Position numbers and translations under genes: made by a program
In this document: piece by piece, positions 11,801 to 20,400 of the stretch
How positions within the stretch are numbered: the first letter of the stretch is position 1
Layout of the letters: every line of letters starts with the position of its first letter
Notes under the pieces: generated by a model
Databases searched by the model: none
Told to the model about the DNA's origin: nothing
The model's input: the letters and a program-made list of their open reading frames with translations, nothing else
Source: Zymoseptoria tritici IPO323
Lineage: Eukaryota > Ascomycota > Dothideomycetes > Mycosphaerellales > Mycosphaerellaceae
Assembly: GCF_000219625.1 (NCBI RefSeq)
Contig: NC_018217.1
Span: forward strand, 1,054,001-1,118,000
DNA: 64,000 nt
Direction: 5' to 3'

Positions 11801-12468
11801 ATATTAGTTTTGCTGTTAACTACTATGCAAGGTTCCTTTAGAACCTAGGACCTTTGTATGTTTAGGCAGCTAAACATATCTAGAGATATGTTGCAGGCAC
11901 AATTAACAAGTGCCTTATATATAGGAAAACTAAGGAGCAAATTTAGATTAAAGCATTCTTAGACTCTAACTTTGCTAGTAATCCTAGCATATCTAGGTCT
12001 ACCTTAGGAATGCTCTTTAAAATTGTAGGAGGCCTAGTTGTCTAGAGATCTTAACTGCAGAAAGAAGTAGTGCTATCTAGCACTAAGGCAGAGTACCTCT
12101 CTCTTACTAAGGCAACAAGAGAAGTAAATTAGGTAAGGAATCTTATTAATAAGCTCTAGCCCTTTACCTAGGCCAAAAGCATTTCTACTATCCTTATTAA
12201 AGTAGACAATTAATCAGCTATTAGCCTTGTGGAAAACTATGCTAACTCTAAAAGATTAAGACATGTCTCTCTTAGGAACTATTACTGCAGAGAGCAACAT
12301 AACAAGGGGAGTATTAAGGTAGAGTTTGTAAGGACAGATATGCAGCTTACAGACTGTCTAACAAAACCAAAATCCCTAAACACTATCCTCTAATGTAGGC
12401 GTCCACTAAAAAGAGCATCTCGTGCGAGCATAAGAGGAACACATCCTAACATAGTCGCATAAAATAAG

Positions 12469-12540
12469 AGGCTGATACAGGAATTAAACCTATAACCTTC
12501 TGATTTATAGTTAGAAATCATACTACTAGACCAACTAGCC
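12469..12540 (-). tRNA. tRNA-Cys-like sequence in arm A (mutated)
   Basis: A 72-base cloverleaf-like sequence antisense to the element, 75 bases past the pol stop. It has acceptor GGCTAGT with ATCAGCC, a D-arm GGTCTAGTAGTATGATT, an anticodon stem TCTAA/TCAGA and a T-loop TTTAATT. The anticodon loop reads CTATAAA. Arm B has CTACAAA, and undoing RIP-type changes gives CTGCAAA, i.e. anticodon GCA (Cys). T-stem and acceptor contain A-C mismatches expected from G-to-A damage. It is probably not functional now. It lies between pol and the 3' LTR, inside the element. Confidence 0.55.
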
Positions 12541-12671
12541 CTTAATAAGAAGAGGGAAATTGCTCTTAAATTTATGCCTTAGTACCTGCATTCCTACCTA
12601 AGAAGGATTCCCTCCCTAGAATTACACTATTTTATTTGTCACAAAACTAAGAAGCACAACACTTAGAACAC

Positions 12672-13489
12672 TTATTTTATTCTTATCTGTACAAAGGAAA
12701 GGAGGCAACTACACACCTCTACAAAAGTATCTAAGAAACTATAAGAAAAACACCTAGCTAAAGGAAAACTTTTCTATAAAAACCCAAAAGCATTAGAGCA
12801 TGTCCTAGAACCTGCAGCCTGCCCCCCTAGACTACTACCAAAAGACTAAGCTAATTCCCCTAGAATCTTAACTTAAAGCCTAGGAGAATGTTAGTTTCTA
12901 TTAGGGAAGAAGGGATTTTAAGGAGAACATACACAGGATACTATGCTACTAACTACTACTTTATCTCTACCTTGTTAGAGCTTAACATTTAGCTAAGAGG
13001 AGTCTAGTTATAGCATAACACAAATCCCTAAGGATTAGGAGTTGTTAGACTAGGGTAGTTTTCTACTAGGAAGGCCTACTCCCTTAGGTTGTACAGCTCC
13101 TCTATTACTATGTTAATAAGGTCTATAGTAAGGAGATCCTTATTAAGCTTAGCTATAAACCTATTAAAGCAAGCTACAAAAGAGAAGGGACCCTAAGCCC
13201 TAACATTTACTCTATTGTAGTGTCTATTTATCTCTCCTCTAATAAATTAATACATAGTCTAATATGCTATAGAACTATCTTTGTAGATCTATAGGAGATC
13301 TCTACTACTAACAGCTCTTGCTTTATTAATAACTTACTAGAAGGTTTTCCTAGGGACAGAGAAAGCTGCTCTTCTTCCAGAAGCTATAGCTAGTAATGTA
13401 GATTGTATTATTAATAGCTATAAGGGATAGATAATAGATTAGCTAATAAATTAGCTAAATAGATAAGAGGTGTAGATTGTAAAGTAGAG
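12672..13489 (-). pseudogene. Antisense reading frame in arm A, unknown function, mutated
   Basis: This is the counterpart of the frame at 13920-14738 in arm B (coordinates inferred by symmetry). It runs opposite to gag-pol, between the tRNA-like sequence and the 3' LTR. In-frame stops are TAG or TAA at positions where CAG/CAA would fit; for example arm A has TTC TAG TAA where arm B keeps TTC TAG CAA. The damage therefore looks like RIP of a once-open frame rather than random non-coding sequence. No family was recognised. Confidence 0.35.
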
Positions 13490-13605
13490 GAATAAAAAAG
13501 CTAGAAGAAGATGCTTTTTATTAAGCTAAAGCCGAGCATTAGCCACGTGGTAGGTGAATACCTGCCATATTTAGGTAACAGACAGCTCGTAATAATGCAG
13601 CTGCT

Positions 13606-13615
13606 AATAGGGGAG
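13606..13615 (+). other. Polypurine tract of arm A
   Basis: AATAGGGGAG directly precedes the TGTTG that begins the 3' LTR, the usual place of plus-strand priming. Arm B has lost this segment. Confidence 0.6.
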
Positions 13616-13787
13616 TGTTGTGGATTATTAGACTGACTATTAGTAAAGTGCACGTGACTAGTGCCAAGGCATTCCCACACACAGATAGCTAAAGTGAGAA
13701 TCTTACACTTGAGATTCTCTCTGCATAACAATATATACCTGCCAATCAGAGGTCTTCTTCCACTTAGCTTAAGTCCAATCACTAACA
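13616..13787 (+). repeat. 3' LTR of arm A
   Basis: A 172-base copy of the LTR, from TGTTGTGGATTATTAG to CACTAACA. Versus the 5' LTR, TCA and CCA triplets are often TTA and CTA here or there (for example CATCAG versus TATTAG), consistent with RIP acting separately on each copy. Confidence 0.9.
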
Positions 13788-13802
13788 GTAATTGGACTCA
13801 AG
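13768..13802. repeat. Centre of the 13.3-kb palindrome
   Basis: CTTAAGTCCAAT (13768-13779) and ATTGGACTCAAG (13791-13802) face each other around an 11-base spacer. Homology between the arms continues outward from here, interrupted by the deletion in arm B and the insertion in arm A. Confidence 0.85.
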
Positions 13803-13825
13803 CTAAGTGGAAGAAGACCTCTGAT
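13788..13825 (-). repeat. Truncated 3' LTR remnant of arm B
   Basis: Only the last 38 bases of the LTR (without its terminal ACA) remain. Beyond 13825 the sequence jumps to a point upstream of the polypurine tract. About 161 bases equivalent to 13584-13744 of arm A (polypurine tract and most of the LTR) are missing. Confidence 0.85.
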
Positions 13826-13919
13826 GTCTATTACCTGAATATAGCAGGTATTCACCTACTACGTAGCTAATGCTCGGCTTCAGCTTGTTAAAAAGCATCT
13901 TCTTCCAGCTTTTTTATTC

Positions 13920-14738
13920 CTCCACTTTACAATCCACACCTCTTATCTATTTAGCCAATTTATTAGCTAATCTATTATCTATCCCTTACAGCTATTAATA
14001 ACACAATCTACATTACTAGCTATAGCTTCTGGAAGAAGAGCAGCTTTCTCTGTCCCTAGGAAAACCTTCTAGCAAGTTATCGATAAAGCAAGAGCTGTTA
14101 GCAGTAGAGATCTCCTATAGATCTACAAAGATAGTTCTATAGCACATTAGACTATGCATTAACTTATTAGAGGAGAGATAAACAGATACTACAACAGAGT
14201 AAATGTTAGGGCTTAGGGTCCCTTCTCTTTTGTAGCTTGCTTTAATAGGTTTATAGCTAAGCTTAATAAGGATCTCCTTACTACAGACCTTATTAACATA
14301 GTAATAGAGGAGCTGTACAACCTAAGGAAGTAGGCCTTCCTAGTAGAAAACTACCCTAGTCTAATAACTCCTAATCCTTAGGGACTTGTGTTATACTATA
14401 ACTAGACTCCTCTTAGCCAAATGTTAGGTTCTAACAAGGCAGAGATAAAGCAGTAGTTAGTAGCACAGTATCCTGTGTATATTCTCCTTAAAATCCCTTC
14501 TTCCCTAATAGAAACTAACATTCTCCTAGGCTTTAAGTTAAGATTCTAGGGGAATTAGCTTAGTCTTTTAGTAGTAGTTTTAGGGGGGCAGGCTGCAGGT
14601 TCTAGGACATGCTCTAATGCTTTTAGGTTTTTATAGAAAAGTTTTCCTTTAGCTAGGTGTTTTTCTTGTAGTTTCTTAGATGCTTTTATAGAGGTATATA
14701 GTTGCCTCCTTTCCTTTATATAGATAAGAATAAAATAA
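13920..14738 (+). pseudogene. Antisense reading frame in arm B, unknown function, mutated
   Basis: A frame of about 270 codons runs opposite to gag-pol. Its internal stops are TAG or TAA, never TGA, and each sits where Gln would be natural. Legible parts read like a soluble protein (PRKTF, VIDKARAVSSRDLL, GEINRYYNRVNVRA, GPFSFVACFNRFIAKLNKD, LINIVIEELYNLRK). No start is certain: an ATG at 13870 is in another frame. It is between the 3' LTR remnant and the tRNA-like sequence. It could be an extra gene carried by the element, a captured host gene fragment, or chance openness in AT-rich sequence. The consistent Gln-to-stop pattern favours a former coding region. Confidence 0.4.
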
Positions 14739-14869
14739 GTATTCTAAGTGTTATGCTTCTTAGTTTTGTAACAAATAAAATAGTATAATTCTAGGGAGGG
14801 AATCCTTCTTAGGTAGGAATGCAGGTACTAAGGCATAAATTTAAGAGCAATTTCCCTCTTCTTATTAAG

Positions 14870-14941
14870 GGCTAGTTAGTCTAGTAGTATAATTTCTAAC
14901 TACAAATCAGAAGGTCACAGGTTTAATTCCTGTATCAGCCT
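14870..14941 (+). tRNA. tRNA-Cys-like sequence in arm B (mutated)
   Basis: The same 72-base cloverleaf-like sequence as in arm A. Acceptor GGCTAGT/ATCAGCC pairs with one A-C and one G-T; the T-stem ACAGG/CCTGT is perfect around TTTAATT; the anticodon stem TCTAA/TCAGA has one A-C mismatch. The loop CTACAAA becomes CTGCAAA (anticodon GCA, Cys) if one G-to-A change is undone. Differences from arm A are transitions. Confidence 0.55.
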
Positions 14942-15016
14942 CTTATTTCGTGCGACCATATTAGGATATATTCCTCTTATGCTCGCACGAGATGCTCTTT
15001 TTGGTGGACGCCTACA

Positions 15017-18000
15017 TTAGAGGATAGTGTTTAGGGATTTTGGTTTTGTTAGACAGTCTACAAGCTACATGTCTGTCCTTACAAACTCTATCTTAATACT
15101 CCCCTTGTTATATTGCTCTCTGTAGTAATAGTTCCTAAGAGAGACATGTCTTAATCTTTTGGAGTTAGCATAGTTTTCCATAAGGCTAATAGCTGATTAA
15201 TTGTCTACTTTAATAAGGATAGTAGAAATGCTTTTAGCCTAGGTAAAGGGCTAGAGCTTATTAATAAGATTCCTTACCTAATTTACTTCTCTTGTTGCCT
15301 TAGTAAGAGAGAGGTACTCTGCCTTAGTGCTAGACAGCACTACTTCTTTCTGTAGTTAAGATCTCTAGACAACTAGGCCTCCTACAATTTTAAAGAGCAT
15401 TCCTAAGGTAGACCTAGATGTGCTAGGATTACTAGCAAAGTTAGAGTCTAAGAATGCTTTAATCTAAATTTGCTCCTTAGTTTTCCTATATACAAGGCAC
15501 TTGTTAATTATGCCTGCAACATATTTCCAGATATGTTTAGCTACCTAAACATATAAAGGTCCTAGGTTCTAAAGGAACCTTACATAGTAGTTAACAGCAA
15601 AACTAATATCTAGTCTAGTATAGTTTAACAGATGTTGCAGTTCCCTAATAATCTTGTTAAAGAGATTATAGTCCTCCTTTGTTCCCTTATCCTAGAGGGG
15701 TTTAAGGAGGGTGTTAAGGGGGTACTTAACACTCTTTGCATTGCTAAGACTATGTCCTTAAAGTTTGTCTCTAGAATAGTGTTCCTAAGAGACAGATATA
15801 GAGCTATCTTTCCCTTCCTTTAGGTAAAGTCTAAGAAAGACATTAGTATTAACAACCTTAATTATATACTTCTGCTCCAATCCCTTAATTAGCTTGTTAA
15901 TCTTATAGTCTAACTATCTAAAGATCTAAAAGTTATCTACATAAAGGAGAACAAGGATGCCTTTCCCTTAAAAGAGGCAAGTATTACTAACAGTTCTTAT
16001 TAGACCAAGCTTTTAGAGAGTGTCTACAGTATCGTAGTGCTAGAGAGCAGCTGCCTACTTAAGCCTATACAGTCCTTTCTTAACATATATAATGTACTTG
16101 TAGGCATCTTTCTTAAAGAGATAAGCTCCCTCTAGTAGCTTAATAAAGATCTGCTTATCCAGGTTTAGATTTAGGAATGCAGTCTTAACATCAACTTATC
16201 TCCTCTTCTAGCTAAAGTTAACTAAGAGGGACAGAAGTATTCTCCCTATTGCAGCTCTTAGGGTAGGAGCAAAGGTATTAACATAGTTAAGTCCCTTCCT
16301 TTATGTAAATCCCCTAGCTGTCTATCTAGCCTTATACTTCTCTACAGTTCTATCTAGGAGCACCTTAATCTTAAAGACCTATTTCCCTGTAAGAGGGACT
16401 CTCCCCTTAGGGAGGGTGCTAATAAGTTTCTATTTAAGGCATCCTGTAGACTTAAGTAACTTAGCTTCCTTAATAATAGCTTTCTCCTATTCCTTATAGT
16501 TAGATCTAGAGAGAGCTTCCTTAACTGTCTTAGGATTAGACAGATTAGGATTTGTTACTTTAAGTCCTATCTTCTAGATCTTGCTATAGTCTTTTCTTAC
16601 AACTAATCTTCCACTTCTTAAGAGTCTAAATGTGCCTAAGCTTTTAGGACTTGCTTTATTACCTAATTTCTTAGGTCTCTTAGGGCTTCTCCCTACTTTC
16701 CTCTTTCCTGTAATATAAATGTCTAGGAAGGGAGTTATAGTATAATCTTAGAGGTCTTCCCTTTTAGGGCAATCCTCTGCTAATGCTTAATGTTATAGCT
16801 GTATTAATAAGGCATTAGCCTGCTCCTAGAATCCCTTAGGACTTCCTTAGAATCCCTTAGGACTTCCTGTTTCCTTAGAAACATACTCCCCCTAAGCTAG
16901 CTAGGAGGCTTCTTTATGCTTAGTAGCCTCTAGCTAATTAGGCTTAGACTACTTGTGTTAGTTATCCTAGGACTGTATGTCCTAACCTAATGTTTACTCC
17001 CCCTAAGATGTTGAAAGAGAGGCTTGGTTTCTCTCTCTCTGTATAGTATTAAACATGTTCTCTACTTCTTAAAGATAAGAAGTAGTAAGAGGTTAGGCAT
17101 CTTGCCTTTAGGCATCCTAGCCCTAATCTTAATCCTTAGTATAGATAGCGTAGACTTCCTGTTCTGTAGCAATAGGTTGCATTAGTTATAGGAAACTCTC
17201 CCCTTAGAAGTCTAGGGCAGCAGGTATTATGCTATATACCTTATCCTTATTATATGTCATATAAGGAGAGGTTATAATCTTGTGCTAAAACCTAGCAAGG
17301 GTAGATAGTTTAAACTTCTAAACTATATAGTTAGTTAAAGTGTTCTCCTAGAATCCTAGATTCTAGTATTTCTCTATTCTAGGATAGAACTTCTATAAAT
17401 TAGGTCTCCCCTAATTATGCAGATATGCTCTATATCTAAATCTCCTAACCTTTGTTAGATTAATATATAGAGTTCTAGCATTAAGATCTTAATTAAATTC
17501 CTAAAAAGGAATCTTGTTAGTTAACAGGCATACTAGCCTGTTAGTAAGGAAGATTGCATATGTAACTACAAAACTCTAGAGAGGGAGAGGTAGGCTAGAG
17601 TTAATTATTATTACTCTTGCCTTATTAAGGATAACCTTATTAAATAATTCTGCAATTCTATTCTGCTTAGGAGTATAGGGAGCTAAGAAATCCTATCTTA
17701 GTCCCTTATTCTCTACAAATGTAATTAGATTATTATTGTTAAACTCTCCTCCTCTATCTAAGAACTAGATCTTAACTATCTTTTTGTACTAGTTAAATGT
17801 CTTAGTAGTCTATTTCTTAATAATTTGTGCAGCTTATAATTTAAGCTTGTAGAAGATAGCCTATCTCCTTCTTAACTTTACATTAGTAATTATAAGGATA
17901 TACTTACATCTAAAGATGTCTAGTAGAAAGATTAGTCCTATAATGTTAATATAGACCTTATCTAATAAGGATTAAGGTGTTAGTCTTAGAGTTCTTAACA

Positions 18001-19672
18001 CTACTCTCTATAACCTTGCAAGCTTATATAGCTTATAGTGCTTAAGTATAGATATGTTAATCTGCTTAAGTCCTTAGACTTAAGCCTTTGTTGCACTAAG
18101 AATCTTGTTCCCTACATAGCCTAGTCTCTAGTGCTATCTTATTATATTAGCCTTAGGCATAGCAAAGGCTAGACAGGACATGTTCCTATTAGTTGTAGAA
18201 GCAACTTTAGTACTCCCCTTAGGGAGAGAGACAGTTGCATTCTAAAGGATTAGAACATTATAAGTAGACTAAACCTTGCCTATCTTCTTATTATTCCTTA
18301 GAATGTATAAAGATAGCTTGTTAAGGTAGACCTTGCACTTTAGCTAGAGAGTCTCTGCTAAGATAAGGTTGTAATTAGAGTTAGGAGAGTACAATACATC
18401 TTGCAAGGTAATATTTAACTTGTTCCCCTTATACTTTATCATAATCCTTACACTTCCTAAGTATGTAACTGTGCTTTGTCTAATAGCTTAAGAGAACCTA
18501 ATTAGAGTTTCTAGGGGTTTAAGGTCTAAGAACCAGGACTTGTTATTAAAGAAGTAGTATAATATACTAGAATCCTAGACAATAGTATTACTCCTTTGTA
18601 TTCCAGCGGCAGCAATTGCTGCTCCTGCAAATAAGCTGTCTAAATTAGAGCCTAAGCCTATATTAGAAGAGGAGATAAGCTTAATTGCTGCAGCACCCTT
18701 TCCTCCCTTCTTGTTATGTCTCTTGCTCTTGTCTTAGGACTTCTTCTTATCCTTGTTAGATCCTCCTTTTCCTCTATATACCTAGGACTTTAGGGCCTTG
18801 TTAGGGTGCTTCTTAAAGCAATCTGCATTTATGTAGATATAATAGGTATACTTAGTACACTAATTATTATCTACTGCAGCACCCCTAAATCCTCCTGCTG
18901 TCCTCTATATCTGTAGAGGAGGTTCCTTAATTAATAAGGTAATTAGCTCTTTAAGAGTTATGTTCTTAATATAATAGGATTGTCTCTAGCTTCTTAGGTA
19001 TTCTAGATAGTAGAGGCCCTAGATAAAGAACAGCCTAATCTGCTTATTACTAAAGGTAAGCTTTAAGACTAGAATGCTCTTAGACCTAGAGTATTGTTCT
19101 GTTACAGAGATGTACTTATAATACTACTTCTAGAAGTCCTTACAGTACTTCTAAGTGTTTGTTCCTTAGATCTTAATGTTGCTAATTCCAAGAATCCTTA
19201 GGCTGTTATAAATGTTTATAGTTACAACAGGCCTGTAGGTAGCTGCAATAGTATTATATAGTTCCTTAGCTGTCTTCTCTATATCCCTAAAGTTAGGCCT
19301 TAGAGATTAGTTAATCCTTTTGCTAACAATCCCGTATGCAATCAGGTTATGCTTATGCTAGACTTAGAGAGGAGTTAGTCTTAGTCTACTAGTTAGAATA
19401 GGTTCTGTTACTAGAGTGTCCCCTCCTTCTTTTTAGGAAGGAGTTAGAGCCTAGGAGGATAAAGCAGTACTCTCCTTAGTTAGTAGAGAGGGATATCTAA
19501 CTTTAATTCCTAGCTTTAGTTAGGCAGGGCACTAGGGAATGTTATAAAAGATATAGCCTAACACCTCCTTGTCTATAAGGGCTGCTTTAAGCATCCTTAA
19601 CTAGTCTAAGAAGTTGCTTCCCTTTCTTAGGACTTTATTCTCCTTCGCAGTCTTAAACTTATTAGCCTGCAT
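15017..19672 (-). pseudogene. Copia gag-pol, arm B, heavily mutated
   Basis: Mirror copy of the gag-pol of arm A, from ATG at 19672 to the TAA ending at 15017. It has no nested insertion, so it is 4656 bases long. The same domains are present with a different set of mutations: for example, just after the YVDN box arm A keeps CAG where arm B has TAG, while elsewhere arm B keeps GCAAG where arm A has ACAAG. Non-functional. Confidence 0.9.
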
Positions 19673-19793
19673 TGCGGCTGTTGTTGTAACTAGCTCTTTC
19701 TCGGCTCGCTAGTTAACTGTCTAAACAGTATACAGTAAGGTTCTAGTAGCTGCGCTTAGAACAGACAATTCTTCCTTAAGTGTGCAGTAGTTA

Positions 19794-19809
19794 CGCCGGG
19801 CTTATAACC
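19794..19809 (-). other. Primer-binding site of arm B
   Basis: Reverse complement of GGTTATAAGCCCGGCG next to the 5' LTR. It is identical to the site in arm A, including the G-to-A change relative to initiator Met tRNA, so that change may predate the duplication. Confidence 0.7.
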
Positions 19810-19989
19810 TGTTGTAATTAGACTTAAGCTAAGTAGAAGAAGACCTCTAATTAGCAGGTATATATTGTCATGCAGAGAGAATCTCAAGTGTAAGATTCTT
19901 ACTTTAGCTATCTATGTGTGGGAATGCCTTGGCACTAGTCACGTGCACTTCACTAATAGTCAGTCTGATGATCCACAACAATCACAACA
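19810..19989 (-). repeat. 5' LTR of arm B with duplicated terminus
   Basis: A 171-base LTR (19810-19980) plus nine extra bases. Read outward-in on the minus strand the end is TGTTGTGAT followed by TGTTGTGGATCATC, so the terminus appears twice. Only when these nine bases are counted as element does the flank become TGGAT, matching the left side. Confidence 0.75.
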
Positions 19990-19994
19990 TGGAT
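19990..19994. repeat. Right target-site duplication TGGAT
   Basis: Same five bases as at 6638-6642. Joining the two flanks through one copy gives a plausible empty site, ...GATCCATGGATGGCAAG.... Confidence 0.6.
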
Positions 19995-20400
19995 GGCAAG
20001 AGCATGACTAAGCAAGAGCGCTTCAGGCACGGACACAGTCATGCTTCATTCTCATCGACCCGTCGGACCAAACATCGTCTCGCACGACTGAACAGAGCCA
20101 CATTTCGCGTCGACTATTACGCCGAGGTCAAGTAGACCTGGCTTACCCAATCATCAATGCTTTCGCCGCTTGATGATCAGGCGGAGGGCGATGTAGGATT
20201 CTGATCCTTCGTCGATCTCTACGTCTCTGTCCGCTTGACCAACTTACCCTCGTACCATCATACTGCGTCAAAGGTATGCTGACCTTCCAGGCAGCGTCGA
20301 CGACCACGTCCAGATCTTGCGTCCACCTCGACGGGTAGGTCATCTCGACCGAGCTCACAGCGGTCGTGTACGAGCAAGACCTCAAAAGGAACGCAAGAAG
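19995..20400. other. Host DNA between transposon and FMO gene
   Basis: No gene is certain. On minus, an ATG at 20343 (MTYPSRWTQDLDVVVDAAW) opens a frame to 20143 with a GTAAGT donor inside. It might be the 5' part of the gene whose 3' end lies left of the transposon, since GG|GTAAGC at about 20146 and the acceptor at 6577 are in compatible phase. On plus, an open frame (MDGKSMTKQERFRHGH...) starts across the integration site. The distance from 20343 to the FMO start is only 57 bases. Confidence 0.3.

Larger units (their letters stand above)
6951..12393 (+). pseudogene. Copia gag-pol, arm A, heavily mutated
   Basis: The reading frame starts at ATG 6951 (MQANKFKTAKEN) and ends at TAA 12391, with dozens of internal TAG/TAA, nearly all where CAG/CAA fits. 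Domains can still be followed. A gag zinc knuckle C-x2-C-x4-H-x4-C lies at 7764-7805. A degraded protease region lies near 8041-8080, where a 774-base insertion interrupts it. The integrase core includes APYTPKQNRIVEL near 9727. Reverse transcriptase has the YVDD motif changed to YVDN at 11467-11478 (GAC to AAC) and the GLYRLKQ box near 11340. RNase H has STKAEYLSLTKA near 12079. The order protease-integrase-RT-RNase H is the copia order. It is non-functional. Confidence 0.9.
6643..19989. mobile_element. Composite inverted pair of Ty1/copia retrotransposons
   Basis: Two copia elements lie tail to tail: arm A on plus (6643-13787) and arm B on minus (13788-19989). Both 5' LTRs face outward, and A's 3' LTR abuts a 38-base remnant of B's 3' LTR. 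The gag-pol stretches are 5443 and 4656 bases; the 787-base difference equals exactly the 774-base insertion plus its 13-base duplication in arm A, so the arms are otherwise colinear there. Where I compared them, arms and LTRs differ mostly by C/T and G/A, mainly CA to TA, as left by RIP. Glutamine codons appear as TAG or TAA throughout. The damage is independent in the two arms, so this is not a copied assembly fold-back. The whole is AT-rich against GC-richer flanks, and neither arm can make protein. Confidence 0.9.

Noticed and set aside
6951..12393. Reading the copia gag-pol as a gene with stop-codon readthrough or an altered code
   Set aside because: TAG/TAA occur in place of CAG/CAA with matching transitions between the copies, and the YVDD motif itself is mutated; host genes in the window use normal stops.
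11587..15823. Pair of near-identical 63-codon frames (11587-11778 and 15632-15823) as a duplicated small gene
   Set aside because: They are the antisense of the same reverse transcriptase stretch in the two arms of the inverted repeat.
6643..19989. The palindrome as an assembly fold-back artefact
   Set aside because: The arms differ by many independent transitions, one arm has a 774-base insertion and the other a 161-base deletion, so one is not a copy of the other's reads.
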